From Lunularia cruciata (Eukaryota; Streptophyta; Marchantiopsida; Lunulariales; Lunulariaceae), in assembly GCA_948567375.1 (NCBI GenBank), contig OX419761.1, positions 12,066,243 to 12,130,242 on the forward strand: a stretch of 64,000 nucleotides of DNA. Direction: 5' to 3'. Position numbers and translations under genes: made by a program. Each line of letters starts with the position of its first letter. Position 1 is the stretch's first letter. The notes under the pieces were generated by a model. The model had not been told where the DNA came from and ran no database searches. It was given only the letters and a program-made list of their open reading frames with translations. Below, in pieces: positions 47,860 through 57,746 of this stretch.

Positions 47860-47869
47860 TAATATTAAG

Positions 47870-50200
47870 TAGCAGATCAAATATGTAAATTGGTATGTTT
47901 AAAATGATACAAGCAAAATATATTCACAACCAATCTACATTTTGAAGGATTCCCTAAATGGAATATCATTCTACCTAAAACTCAAACTTGAAGGATGTTG
48001 TAATATATTAAATATTGTTATTTTTTGGACGTAATAATTATCTAATGAATAGTAGTAGAACATAAACAGATCTAATTCTATTCTAATATTTAAAATTTTT
48101 GGTTAAAATATTATAAGATCAAGTTGAAAATGAATTATTGAGGTACCTAAATAGGTACCTCAATAAGAATCATGAGAAGAAAAGAATTGGAATATGAGAG
48201 AAAAAGTCATTAAATATTTAAATCAAATTTTATAAAAAACGAATAATTATTTTCAACTAAGAACAAATATAAAATATCAAGAAATCTATATTAAAAAAAA
48301 GAACAAATTTTAATGGTGGATTTTACCGCCATTCTCTTTGAAAGATGCACACCGTACTATGGTAATGATTTGCAAACACCTTGTTACTTAAAGTCAGCTT
48401 TGTCACAATATTTGCAATGCCAAAGCTAGTTGCTTGGACTCTAGAGTGATAGTTTTGACGGTCAGAGTTATATTAATAGTTGCTCGAAGACTACTTAGTG
48501 GCGACCATATTTTGTGTTAGTGCTACTAATCACACCATTGAACACATTGTAACTTGCACCATTTGTATTATCAAATGCACTATCAACAATGCCATTAGGG
48601 GGTTGGAGATCCAAGTCAAGCGGAGGGGTATACCTTTTAAGTGTAGCTCCATAGAGCTCACTTCTCTTATGTTTGTGTCTTCAAGTTTTGGGTTATGGTG
48701 GATAGGGGCCGACAAATATCATTTGGAATCTCTTAGCTAGAGAGTGTGTGGTTTGATTGTAATCAATGTACATTGTCTACAGATAATTGAATTGAGGATT
48801 GAGTTTTGATCCGAGTTGAGTGTGATTTGAGTGTGAATTGAAATGATTATTGTGACACTTTAGAATTTATATATGACTTTTGTATGAATTGTGTTTTTAT
48901 AGTGTATGATGTTAATAGTGATAGTGATTTATGTTATGTAGTAATATATATACCCATGACACCTTGTTCAACCAATCAAAAATAAAATGAAGAAACTATA
49001 GGAACAGAATTGAATATCTAGAAACCTTTGTTATGGCTGTTTATTCCATACATGGTGATACTAACATTCTGTATCTATCCGGTTGAATTTGCCTTAGTTT
49101 TTTACTTTAACCATATAACTGGAAAGTAAACAATAAAAAGTAAAACTTGAAGTAAAAACTGATAAAGATAAAATAGTAAAATTCTTTTTGAGAAGATGTA
49201 CTCCAACTATAGTTCCAAAAGCTTTCCTCGGGCGGGTTGCAAAGGGTCTCCTTCGTAGGATTCGAGAATATAACTTTGATTTCAAGTCATATCATCAAAG
49301 CATGGAATAGCAATTATTGAGGTATTCTCTTAGAATGATTATGTATCTAGTTACCATCTTGAAATCAAACTTTGTGTATTTTATTTAAAAAGATGATAAA
49401 AACGAAAGTCTTTCTTATTTGTTCTCATCACGTTTTATCTTTTAGATTCGGCATTTTTAAGTCTTATACTTAAATTTTTGAAAAGATGTTTTCTTTGATT
49501 CGAGCGTGGAGACTTCTCTTAGTTACTGTTGTGAGTGATTCCAAATGAAGATCCCTTTAAGATTTATATGCCAGGCGTATGGAGGGGACCTCTTTGTCTT
49601 TTAAGAAATTAGTTCCAAATTTATATTAAAACTTGCATAAAGAATACACGGTAGAGAAGTGTAAGTTTCAGATTGAGTTTATCCAACTTTAATTCGAGAC
49701 ATTACGTGTAAGAATGTGAAACAGAGGAATTAAAAACTAATTAAAGCTTCCCCAACTATAATTCGAGACATCAAGTTAATATTCGCTTGTTCACTTAGAT
49801 AACTTATTAAAACCAGAGATTAGAGATGCCCGAATATAGAGATTTATTAGGAGCGTCCCACGACCTCGTGGATAACTCCATATGCCTGATGCTCCAAGAA
49901 AGTACAGCTTTTTGAGGGTTGATCACCGTCGATCGAAGTGAAATCGAAAGCTGCATAGCTGACTTGCTTAGGGTTTTGGTAGCCGAATTCACTACTTCCT
50001 CGCCAGCAGGAAACTGAAACTGAGGGCAGTTCTCCTTGCACGAGTAGTCTGCTGCGATCGGGCGTTGGTGGCAGTCTTCTCCTCGTACAATTTCGTGCTT
50101 ATCTTCTTGTATCTTGGTTACTGCAAAGCGATGTTATGGTGAAGTGTGCTGTGCTTGAAGGAGCACAGGATGATTTGTGTTCTGCTCGGTGGACTGACTT
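47870..50200. other. Unassigned; composition shifts near 49.8 kb
   Basis: AT-rich to about 49 kb, then gradually more balanced. The motif AATTCGAGACAT occurs near 49691 and 49757. The open frame 48480-48740 is unsupported. No recognisable gene or element. Confidence 0.4.
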
Positions 50201-50348
50201 AGAGGATGAAGGTAGTTGTCGAGTAATTGTTGTCGAGTTTGTGCATTAGTATCGGGCTTGGCCGGATCTCCTTCGTTACAAATTCATGTTGAGTTTTCCA
50301 TCTGGCAGTTGGGACAGGGAATGGATTTTACGACAGTGGCCCTTTTTG

Positions 50349-50467
50349 AATGTGGAAGTTGGAAGCGCAACGTTAGGATTAGGTGCCAAATGTGGAATTG
50401 GAAGCGCAACGTTAGGATTAGGTGCCGAATGTGGAAGTTGGAAGCGCAACCTTAGGATTAGGTGCCG
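50349..50467 (+). repeat. 39/40-bp minisatellite, three copies
   Basis: The unit starting TGTGGAAGTTGGAAGCGCAA and ending TTAGGATTAGGTGCC occurs at 50351, 50391 and 50430, nearly identical. The repeat length is about a multiple of three, so several frames stay open through it. No gene is inferred from that. Confidence 0.9.
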
Positions 50468-50742
50468 GACAGTATGAGTGTTCGGAGAGATGAAATCGTG
50501 AGCTGGATCTGGTCTCAAAGTTCATGAAGATGGCCCTGTAATGCGGCACAGCACACAAGTTGCGCTTGAAGACAGTTAGGTCAGTTGCTATCATCTGCGC
50601 AGTGCAAAGCCAGCCGGTCCTTTGCAGATGAGATACTCGCCGATGGACGGACTGCAGCTTATATTTGTTAAGAGTCCACATCAAGCATTTCCGCCTGTGG
50701 TTACAGGTTCGTTTTTTTCAGACAAGTATCATTGTTTTATAC

Positions 50743-50825
50743 GGAGTGGGAGGCGATCGGTAAATTTATTCATTGGGGTAGATCCTCCAGTCCCAAGGGG
50801 TAGATTTACCAATCCCTCCCATTCC
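50743..50825. mobile_element. Small inverted-repeat element, copy 1 (MITE-like)
   Basis: Left end GAGTGGGAGGCGATCGGTAA pairs imperfectly with right end TTTACCAATCCCTCCCATTC. About 83 bp. Confidence 0.5.
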
Positions 50826-50973
50826 TTGTGTTTCAAAAATTTGAAATGTTCTCGTCTTAAGCTGAGATACCTGCTTTCTGCGATAGTGGCTGCAACCATG
50901 CGGAACTATCCATGTAGGGCAGTGTGGAGCTACCCCCCAAAGGCAAATGCTGGAGCAAGTATAGTTGTCACAT

Positions 50974-51077
50974 GGATTGGGAGGCGGTTGGTAAATCTAC
51001 TCTTTGTGATAGGTTTATCTATTTTCTTGATAGATTTATCTACTCATGGGTTAAGACTTACCAATCTCTCCCATTCC
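50974..51077. mobile_element. Small inverted-repeat element, copy 2 (MITE-like)
   Basis: Left end GATTGGGAGGCGGTTGGTAA pairs with right end CTTACCAATCTCTCCCATTC. 104 bp, with an AT-rich middle. Same ends as copy 1, 150 bp away. A lone right-end-like sequence (CACCAATCTCCCATTCATTCC) lies near 51822. Confidence 0.5.
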
Positions 51078-51099
51078 ATACGTTCCAAACAATCGCAAA

Positions 51100-53050
51100 C
51101 AATCATTGATTTTCAACAGAGACGTTCATACATTTGGTAAATTGAAATAGGGTTTTTGGGACTGCTCACTGTTGTGATCACGCACATCTAGAGGAAAATC
51201 CAAATAGTTGTTAAAACTCCTGGATTGATTTCAGCAAGAAATATCCAGTCCCTTAGAGGTTTTTAAAGTATTTGCAAACCTAGGGATCACTCTGGGCATG
51301 TTCTAGTCTTGGTTGAGCAGTTTTCAGCCCTGTTGTATGTCTGAGTAGCTAGATAGTGTCCTGGAAATATCGTACATATGGCATGGAGCCAAGACTGATT
51401 AGCAATGGGTCTGAAATACTTGGAAACAGTCTCCATACAGAAGTTCATCCCGAGAGGCCAAGGGTATTTTCAAAACATCTCGACTAATGATGAAAGCCAT
51501 TAGTGTTCGTTTCGTAACCCGCAGCAAGATCCAAAAATCGATCAAATGAGTAAACCAGTTGTCAAATGTGGAAGGGGGAGAAAAATCATACCTCATGATG
51601 TACCTAAATACACATGATGGTACTCGAGCACCACCTACTCGTGTGAACGTACGAATAGCTTGTCAACGTGTGCTGGTTTTGAGTCAAGTTGTAGTGCAGG
51701 AGGACAATTAGCTGAACTGGTGTTCTACTGATATTAAGTAACACTTCAGTGGAACAAATGGAAAATGAAGAAGGAACAAGCAACTCTTGATTTAAAAAAT
51801 TAGCGTATAACTTTAAAACTCACCAATCTCCCATTCATTCCTAGAACCCCATAATGCCTCTGTAGGAGATTGACCTTCATTACCGCGTGTGTCAGTAAAT
51901 AAAAGTAACCTCAAGAAAAGCAACAGAGCATAAGGGATCATCGACATTTAAATAGAGCTATACCACTAAGCTGATGGGCTGAATAATGTTTCCAGATTTT
52001 GAGACTGATTATACGGATAGTATTTGTGATAATGAGCTACCGACAGAAGAGTGTTTGTCGTTGTCTGTTGAATTGCTATATTTCATTTTCTGCATCAAGG
52101 TTAAGATAGGGTCTAAACATCTATTTTAGACATGTCTTCTAGGACGATTTTCTTACATCCAATTTAATAGAACGTTGGTGAGAAAGATTGTAAAAACCAC
52201 ACTGAGATATTTCTCTGACCAAAATAGAAGACAAGAAAAAGTAAATGAGAATGGAACTACATTTAATTAAAGAGCCAGACCAATCAATCCTGTCATGTGT
52301 AAAAGAATCATGCACCGATTAAACTTGTGAATATATATATATAGAATTAAAAATAAAATGTCCATACATATTTTTCCGTGAAAAACTAGGAGTTTTTCGC
52401 TGAATTTTGAAGTGTGATGTTTAGGCGACACTAATCTACCAATCTCTTTTATGAGGACTTGTAAAAAATAATAAGAATCAATTTATAAAAAAGGATAAAT
52501 AGAAAGAGAAGGAGTATGCCAAAAAATAACTAAAGAGCCAAAGAATTCTTACAATTTGCATGAGCAAAGGTTAAAAACATACGAAAAAAGCAGCGATTTA
52601 TAATGATAGAATAATCAAAATTGATACAAACGAAATACGTAAACAACTTCTACTAAATTGAGATATCATTCTAAACGGCGTAAGAGAACATAAAACCAGA
52701 GGTTTGATCTCTTTAAACTCGACAGGAATCATTCGATTCATCTACAATGGGTCGTATACAAATAATCAACCTGGAGCACCAAAATCAACCAAACAGGAAT
52801 AGAGTTCAGCATGAACTTTGATTTATGATTTATATCTTTACAGGTCAACAATAAAAGAGTTGATTATATACAAATTTCTAGTACAGTTCCACAATATATG
52901 TTACAAACAAACATTCAATATCATTCAAGAAGAGAATTTATTCAGACCAATCCTTGATGCTCTTCACCAAGAACTGCTCTCCCAATACGTGTAGGGAAAT
53001 ATACCCTTGGGCCTCCTTCGTCGTTTTCACCTATATAGCTCGTGGGTATA
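51100..53050. other. Unassigned intergenic DNA
   Basis: No gene or RNA recognised. Only short unsupported open frames, for example 51399-51596 on the minus strand. Confidence 0.4.
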
Positions 53051-53052
53051 AC

Positions 53053-53167
53053 TGACTATGAGCTCGGATGGTCCTGCTCATAGTCAAATAGTCGCTCTAA
53101 TAGTGATAGACTATGAGCTCAGATGGTCCTGCTCATCTGTGGACCATCTGAGCTCATAGTCTATCAC
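53053..53167. repeat. Perfect 27-bp inverted repeat plus a partial third copy
   Basis: Arms 53103-53129 and 53141-53167 are exact reverse complements around an 11-nt loop. A direct partial copy of arm and loop (GACTATGAGCTCGGATGGTC) precedes at 53053-53080 and forms its own 10-bp hairpin ending GCTCATAGTC. Confidence 0.9.
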
Positions 53168-53569
53168 CTTTTTGACCTCTTAGAAGCTAAAAGGTATCAC
53201 GACATCGGTAATAACTTATCTCCTGCGCGGTCGCCTCTTACTTATATTAAATCTAAGACACTATTTCAGCTGGTAAGTCGCTCCAACGCTTAATTTACCA
53301 GGTTATTACCTGGTTAGATAATTATTCAATGATTACCTAGTCACTTAGCGTACATATACTGATACTTATATTAACAATCTTCTTCATTTATGCTAAATAC
53401 TCTCATCCTAGTATTACTATTTTCAATATATACCTTCATCTACACTCACCCAATCAAACATCTGGATGAAATTTGATATGTTTTTTTTAAAACCCATATG
53501 CTTATTTTAGAGATAAATGAAATCATTAATGTATGTTTACAGCACAACTTTAGAATGTGAACTTATCTT

Positions 53570-53671
53570 GTTCAGAAGAGAAGGCGACTGCTGCGTAGAA
53601 TAACAAGAAGGATGAGACATGAGAGATAAAATCGAGCTAAGCCCCATTAGGGGTAAAATGGGGCTAATCCC
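53570..53671. repeat. Orphan short repeat, divergent copy 3
   Basis: AAGGCGACTGCTGCGTAGAA and AAGAAGGATGAGAC are recognisable against copies 1 and 2. The end holds two GGGGCTAA/GAGCTAAGCCCC-type blocks. The 8-bp repeat CTTATCTT flanks the 102-bp unit (53562-53569 and 53672-53679). Divergence is large, so membership is probable rather than certain. Confidence 0.4.
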
Positions 53672-53953
53672 CTTATCTTATTTACTGGAGCCCTTCTTAA
53701 TTTAATATCTTCACGGCCTATCACAAAATTAGCTTTCACGCATATTTAGTCTCCAAGATTAGTCTTATTGTTAAGAGGGTCAAACTGCCTGATTCATCCT
53801 ACTTGGTGGTCTTTGGCACGATTTCCATTTGACTGAATATCATAATATCATAACGCATCATCAAACCGTTAGACCTTTTCTTACCAAACGAAGGTATATT
53901 GTAGGTACGAATTGAAGAATCTCGACGCTTTGTGCTTGAAAACAACTTCAGCG

Positions 53954-54247
53954 ATGTCGTCAACGATATCGGTAATCTCCCGATGTGAGATTCTCCAAAT
54001 CCTTCACTTTGATGTTAGATTAGAACGTGACCCACAAACCGGAATGTTTTTTGAGTCGCACATCGGAGGGGTAGGAGCACGCAAAACTGTCAGTTGGGTG
54101 TATGAGTCAGCCCACAAGTGTACGGGACTCAAAATCCTGTACGCTCTACACCTGCACAGCACAGTAAACAACAAAATGGCCGACATAAACAGTTTTGTAC
54201 TTTGGGGGGGATTAATTGCCAATGGAGATGAGATTGCTCGTCAATAA
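53954..54247 (+). CDS. Hypothetical 97-codon frame with faint SPH-like C-terminal motif
   Basis: The first ATG of the open frame is at 53954. The stretch PQTGMFFESHIGGVG (53.9-54.1 kb) resembles FQSGIFLDSHDGRGP near the end of the intact S-protein homologue at 57234-57746, with a Trp a few residues later in both. Beyond that the frame continues past where an SPH protein would end, and no signal peptide or the CxxCxW motif is present. It may be a rearranged fragment of a second SPH gene, or chance. Not a confident gene. Confidence 0.25.
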   Translation: MSSTISVISRCEILQILHFDVRLERDPQTGMFFESHIGGVGARKTVSWVYESAHKCTGLKILYALHLHSTVNNKMADINSFVLWGGLIANGDEIARQ

Positions 54248-54299
54248 GCGGTCCATAAGTTGGTCCATAAGTTGGAGGATAGATAGAATATGAGGCTTG

Positions 54300-56350
54300 G
54301 TCTATGAGCTTGCACGTCATGTTGGTGATGCTGTTGTACTCTTTTGTTGAGTCACCTCGAAATCTGTGTGTTGTTTATTAGTATAATGGTTCATAGAATT
54401 GAATGTTTTGAACGTATGTCGTCTGTCACAAATTCAAACAGAACTGTACCTAGAATCTGGGAATGCTCTGGTTTCAACTGGTACTTCTAATGTGTTTTGC
54501 TCAAATTCTTTTGCAGCTCCCGGATACAGTATAAGACTGGAGTACGCAATCGTGCTGGGGCGAGCCTGAGAAGAGCAGTTCAAGAGCCAATTGACGATGG
54601 CGATATCACTGATGGTTCAAGTGTTCCATCCCTCGACGGTATTATTTTGCATAAACAACACGGCAGTTACCTCGTGGCCCCAACCTGAAGACCAAAGATC
54701 AGTTTCATCAATCTTTACATCCAGTCCTGAGGACCTGACATGAAAGACAAGATTTATAGCTTGTACTACCCCATCCATTTCTCCACTTTGCTTCGAATTT
54801 CGAGTTGTCCTAATTGAACAGTTCTACAAGAGCAAAATGATCGGTTCCCTCGTATTTTTTGCTTGACTTCGGTCCAGGAAACTCCGATTTCTCATAAACA
54901 GTTTGCTGAGAAGGCAAGGTATGCTTCGGTCTCTCATATTTAAGGTCAGTGATTCGAGAATGGTTCATAACGGAAGCTCCCAGTCCGCGACGGAAGGGAC
55001 TTGCAACTAATGCTATTGAACCATATGCCAGTCTCTTCTAATCACAGGCCGGAGAGGCAATCAATCACAGATGTTCAACTGGAGTGATTCGCTTCGTTGA
55101 ACATTGCCTACACAATAAGGAAAGGTCAAATAAGAAATTAGTGTTAGAGGAGTATGGAACGAGTGATGCTGGCTCATGGCTCAGTATTCTTGGTCAGTTA
55201 CCCGATTTGTTCTCATACACACAAAATTCAATCTTCGTCGACGCAAGCTGGATCAAATGCGTCTGGAGAAAAGTTATATTTGAAAGGACGGCAGGTGTAC
55301 AGAAAATTTATTCTGTCACAATCTTTCCAAAGATATACATCTGTAAGACTTTTCTCGTCGACTGTTTAGTCAGCAACTTCCTCAAATGCTGACCGTGTAA
55401 AACCTGGAGTACAGCGATCAATATACGAAGCATGGTTTCAGTGACTAGATTTCTGTATGTTACTTGCAATTGGATCTCTACTGCTTAATAGTATCTGTGC
55501 GACAAATAATCATCCAGGCTCTGCAATTCAGGGGTTTCAACGACCAGTACAAACTGCGATAGTCAAAGAGTACTTATGAGATAATGGATCATGATCATTG
55601 TCCACCGGAACTGTCAGCTACAACGTGGAGCACGATCCATGACAGAATATGGTCCCAATATGGGGTGGTAGATTATAAAAATCATTAAGGCAATTAAATG
55701 CTAATTGCTGCCTGTTGGGGTGCTTCACTTCGTTTTACTGTATTTTACAGAACTTCAAGGGCCAAGTGCTCAAGTGGTTCTTACATCTCATGTGGGAAAA
55801 TTAGGGATTGAAGGAAATACAGTATCCCTTTGAAAAGACTGTCGTGACAAGAAGTAGGTGAGCTAATATTGGGTCTGGATTGAATGAGCCGTTAATCTGT
55901 AAAATTCAGATATGTCGGGAGATTTAGAGTTTTGCATACACCGCCGTTTTGACTTCCAAATTTGTGCTTTAATGATATCTGGCACCACAGTTGGAGCAAC
56001 AGGCATAAGTTGTCGAGTTGCTAAAACTCACACGAGTTCTCGTGAAGGAATTCGACGTCCGCAGCATGCTTCGTAGGTGAGGAATCTTATGTACGTTGCT
56101 CTAATAAATGACATTGGTCGAGAGTGCACAGTAACCTTTGCGACTCCGATCCACAGAGATGTTTTCTGTCCGTGCATGTAACCTCTAACGTACACGCGAA
56201 ATCAGCATATCTGAAGTCTATCTTACTGGGTTACTACTAGGTGTGACATCCACCCGATACAGCGACAAGCACATCATGCTGCACTGAGTAACGCACGCAT
56301 GAGTATGTACATTGTAGTAGACTGTGCGCCGTCACGATAAGCCTCTGCTA
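54300..56350. other. Unassigned, possible decayed exons
   Basis: An acceptor-like TTTTGCAG at 54509-54516 opens a frame to a stop at 54688 (basic then acidic, no known family). The open frame 55084-55392 is likewise unrecognised. Nothing here is supported as a gene. Confidence 0.3.
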
Positions 56351-56358
56351 CGTTGCAG

Positions 56359-56552
56359 AAATTCAGCTGGGGCTCTCCGATCTCGTGGAGACTGTACAAG
56401 TATTTGTTGTTACTTCTTCACTAGACACTGGATTAGGTCCTCTCGCTTCCAGCGAGGGATTTATTTCACCGTTGGGTCTCGCCGGTACAGCCTATGGTTT
56501 TATGGCCTTGCCTGCCCGAGGCATGAAGCAGCCAAAGAGGACTAATGGGTGA
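56359..56552 (+). CDS. Candidate terminal exon, unidentified
   Basis: After an acceptor-like GTTGCAG a frame without ATG runs 64 codons to TGA at 56550-56552. The peptide is protein-like in composition (ETVQVFVVTSSLDTGLGPLA and then GLAGTAYGFMALP), rich in small and hydrophobic residues, unlike the random frames around it. No upstream exon could be joined with confidence and no family is recognised. Confidence 0.25.
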
Positions 56553-57233
56553 CATCTTGAGCCTTTGCTTGGGGCCAAGGGGCATTAGATATGGCCATGA
56601 GGTCCTTCTTGCGTAAATACTTATTTTAGCATTACGGATACTATCCATGAGCAGGTTGAAGTCGCGCCCAATTGGGCCCTGGAGGACCGAACCCCCACCT
56701 GCGACTTGAAGGGTTTCAGCTTAATTCTCAGGATTGATTCGGAAGTGACAAAAGTAGTCGTTCTGTGGAACAGAATGTTTAGAGGAGAACCTGCAGAAAT
56801 CTACAAGTACGAGATGGGGGAGTAGCGAGACTGCACTTCTCAGCCTGGTGAGGACCGGAAAGGCTGGACTCTTGAGCAACATTGTTCTGTCTAGACAATC
56901 TAGTTGGAGCCTACGTTGTACAATTGCGGCCTGCACAGATATCAAGTTCTCATTAAGTAACGCATGCGTCTGTCAGATATTAAAGAGCATGCGCCGTCAC
57001 GAGAAGGCTTCGATTTCACTGACTGCTGATGAAATTTGACTACATCTCCGTGGAGTAATTAAGGAGTTCACACTGACCAGAGATGACGATGATACTTCAA
57101 CATATATATCAAGAATGCAATCTCCTTGGAAGCATTCTCAATTCGTAGCTTAACTCCTCCCGCAACCAGGGTCTTATTCTGTCCTTCCGAACCAAACTCG
57201 TAAGTCGGACCCTGAAGACATAGGTGAGCGGTT

Positions 57234-57746
57234 ATGGTGGGAACAGACATTTTCTCTCGGTGTACAAGAGCGGGTAGCATATTTCTGTTTCTGAGCATTA
57301 TGGCGGTCCCCAAGGTTTTTGCTGCCGGCACTGACTTGAGTCCCACCGCCACTGTCAAAGTAGAAGACCAACGGAAACTGGAAGTATATGCTTGCACTCC
57401 ACATGGCACCACTGTTACCTTCGTCATTCAGGAGTTCGGCCAGGTGCGCTCTGAGCGATCGACATTAACACCAGGCGAATCAGCAAGTTTCGAGATCGCG
57501 GAAGGGAATATGAATGACTGGACGTGCATAGCCAAATTCGAATTGCAAAATTCTACAACTAGGTATCACAAAGTTTTTCCCCTTTGGGGACCGCACGGAC
57601 CTAAATGCAGAAGCTGCCGATGGATTTTCAAAGATTTTCAAAGCGGGATCTTTCTGGACAGTCACGACGGTCGCGGCCCAGTCCATGTTCTGGACTGGGA
57701 TGTTGATGTGGATACTAATAAACAACTCTCATTCAAGAGAGACTGA
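57234..57746 (+). CDS. Secreted S-protein homologue (plant self-incompatibility S1 family)
   Basis: A single open frame of 170 codons from ATG 57234. Residues 13-31 form a hydrophobic stretch (AGSIFLFLSIMAVPKVFAAG) with a small-residue cleavage site near 31, indicating a signal peptide. The mature part of about 138 residues is close to the family norm. Four Cys (54, 98, 125, 128) match the S1 pattern, with the diagnostic CRSCRW (C-x2-C-x-W) followed by a short tail containing SGIF. A DWTCIAKFEL stretch corresponds to the family F.C.F strand. NST at 106-108 is a possible glycosylation site. Family members are small secreted beta-sandwich proteins. S1 of poppy is the stigma self-incompatibility ligand, while the function of most homologues is unknown. 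An in-frame ATG at 57300 would lose most of the signal peptide, so 57234 is preferred. No intron is apparent. Recognition is by motif, without a database search. Confidence 0.7.
   Translation: MVGTDIFSRCTRAGSIFLFLSIMAVPKVFAAGTDLSPTATVKVEDQRKLEVYACTPHGTTVTFVIQEFGQVRSERSTLTPGESASFEIAEGNMNDWTCIAKFELQNSTTRYHKVFPLWGPHGPKCRSCRWIFKDFQSGIFLDSHDGRGPVHVLDWDVDVDTNKQLSFKRD

Noticed and set aside
50622..51140. 172-codon plus-strand open frame
   Set aside because: Runs through both small inverted-repeat elements and has no recognisable domain.
53219..53245. GCGCGGTCGCCTCTTAC as a fourth copy of the orphan repeat end
   Set aside because: Only about nine bases match the complement of the core start, and the neighbouring sequence does not align.
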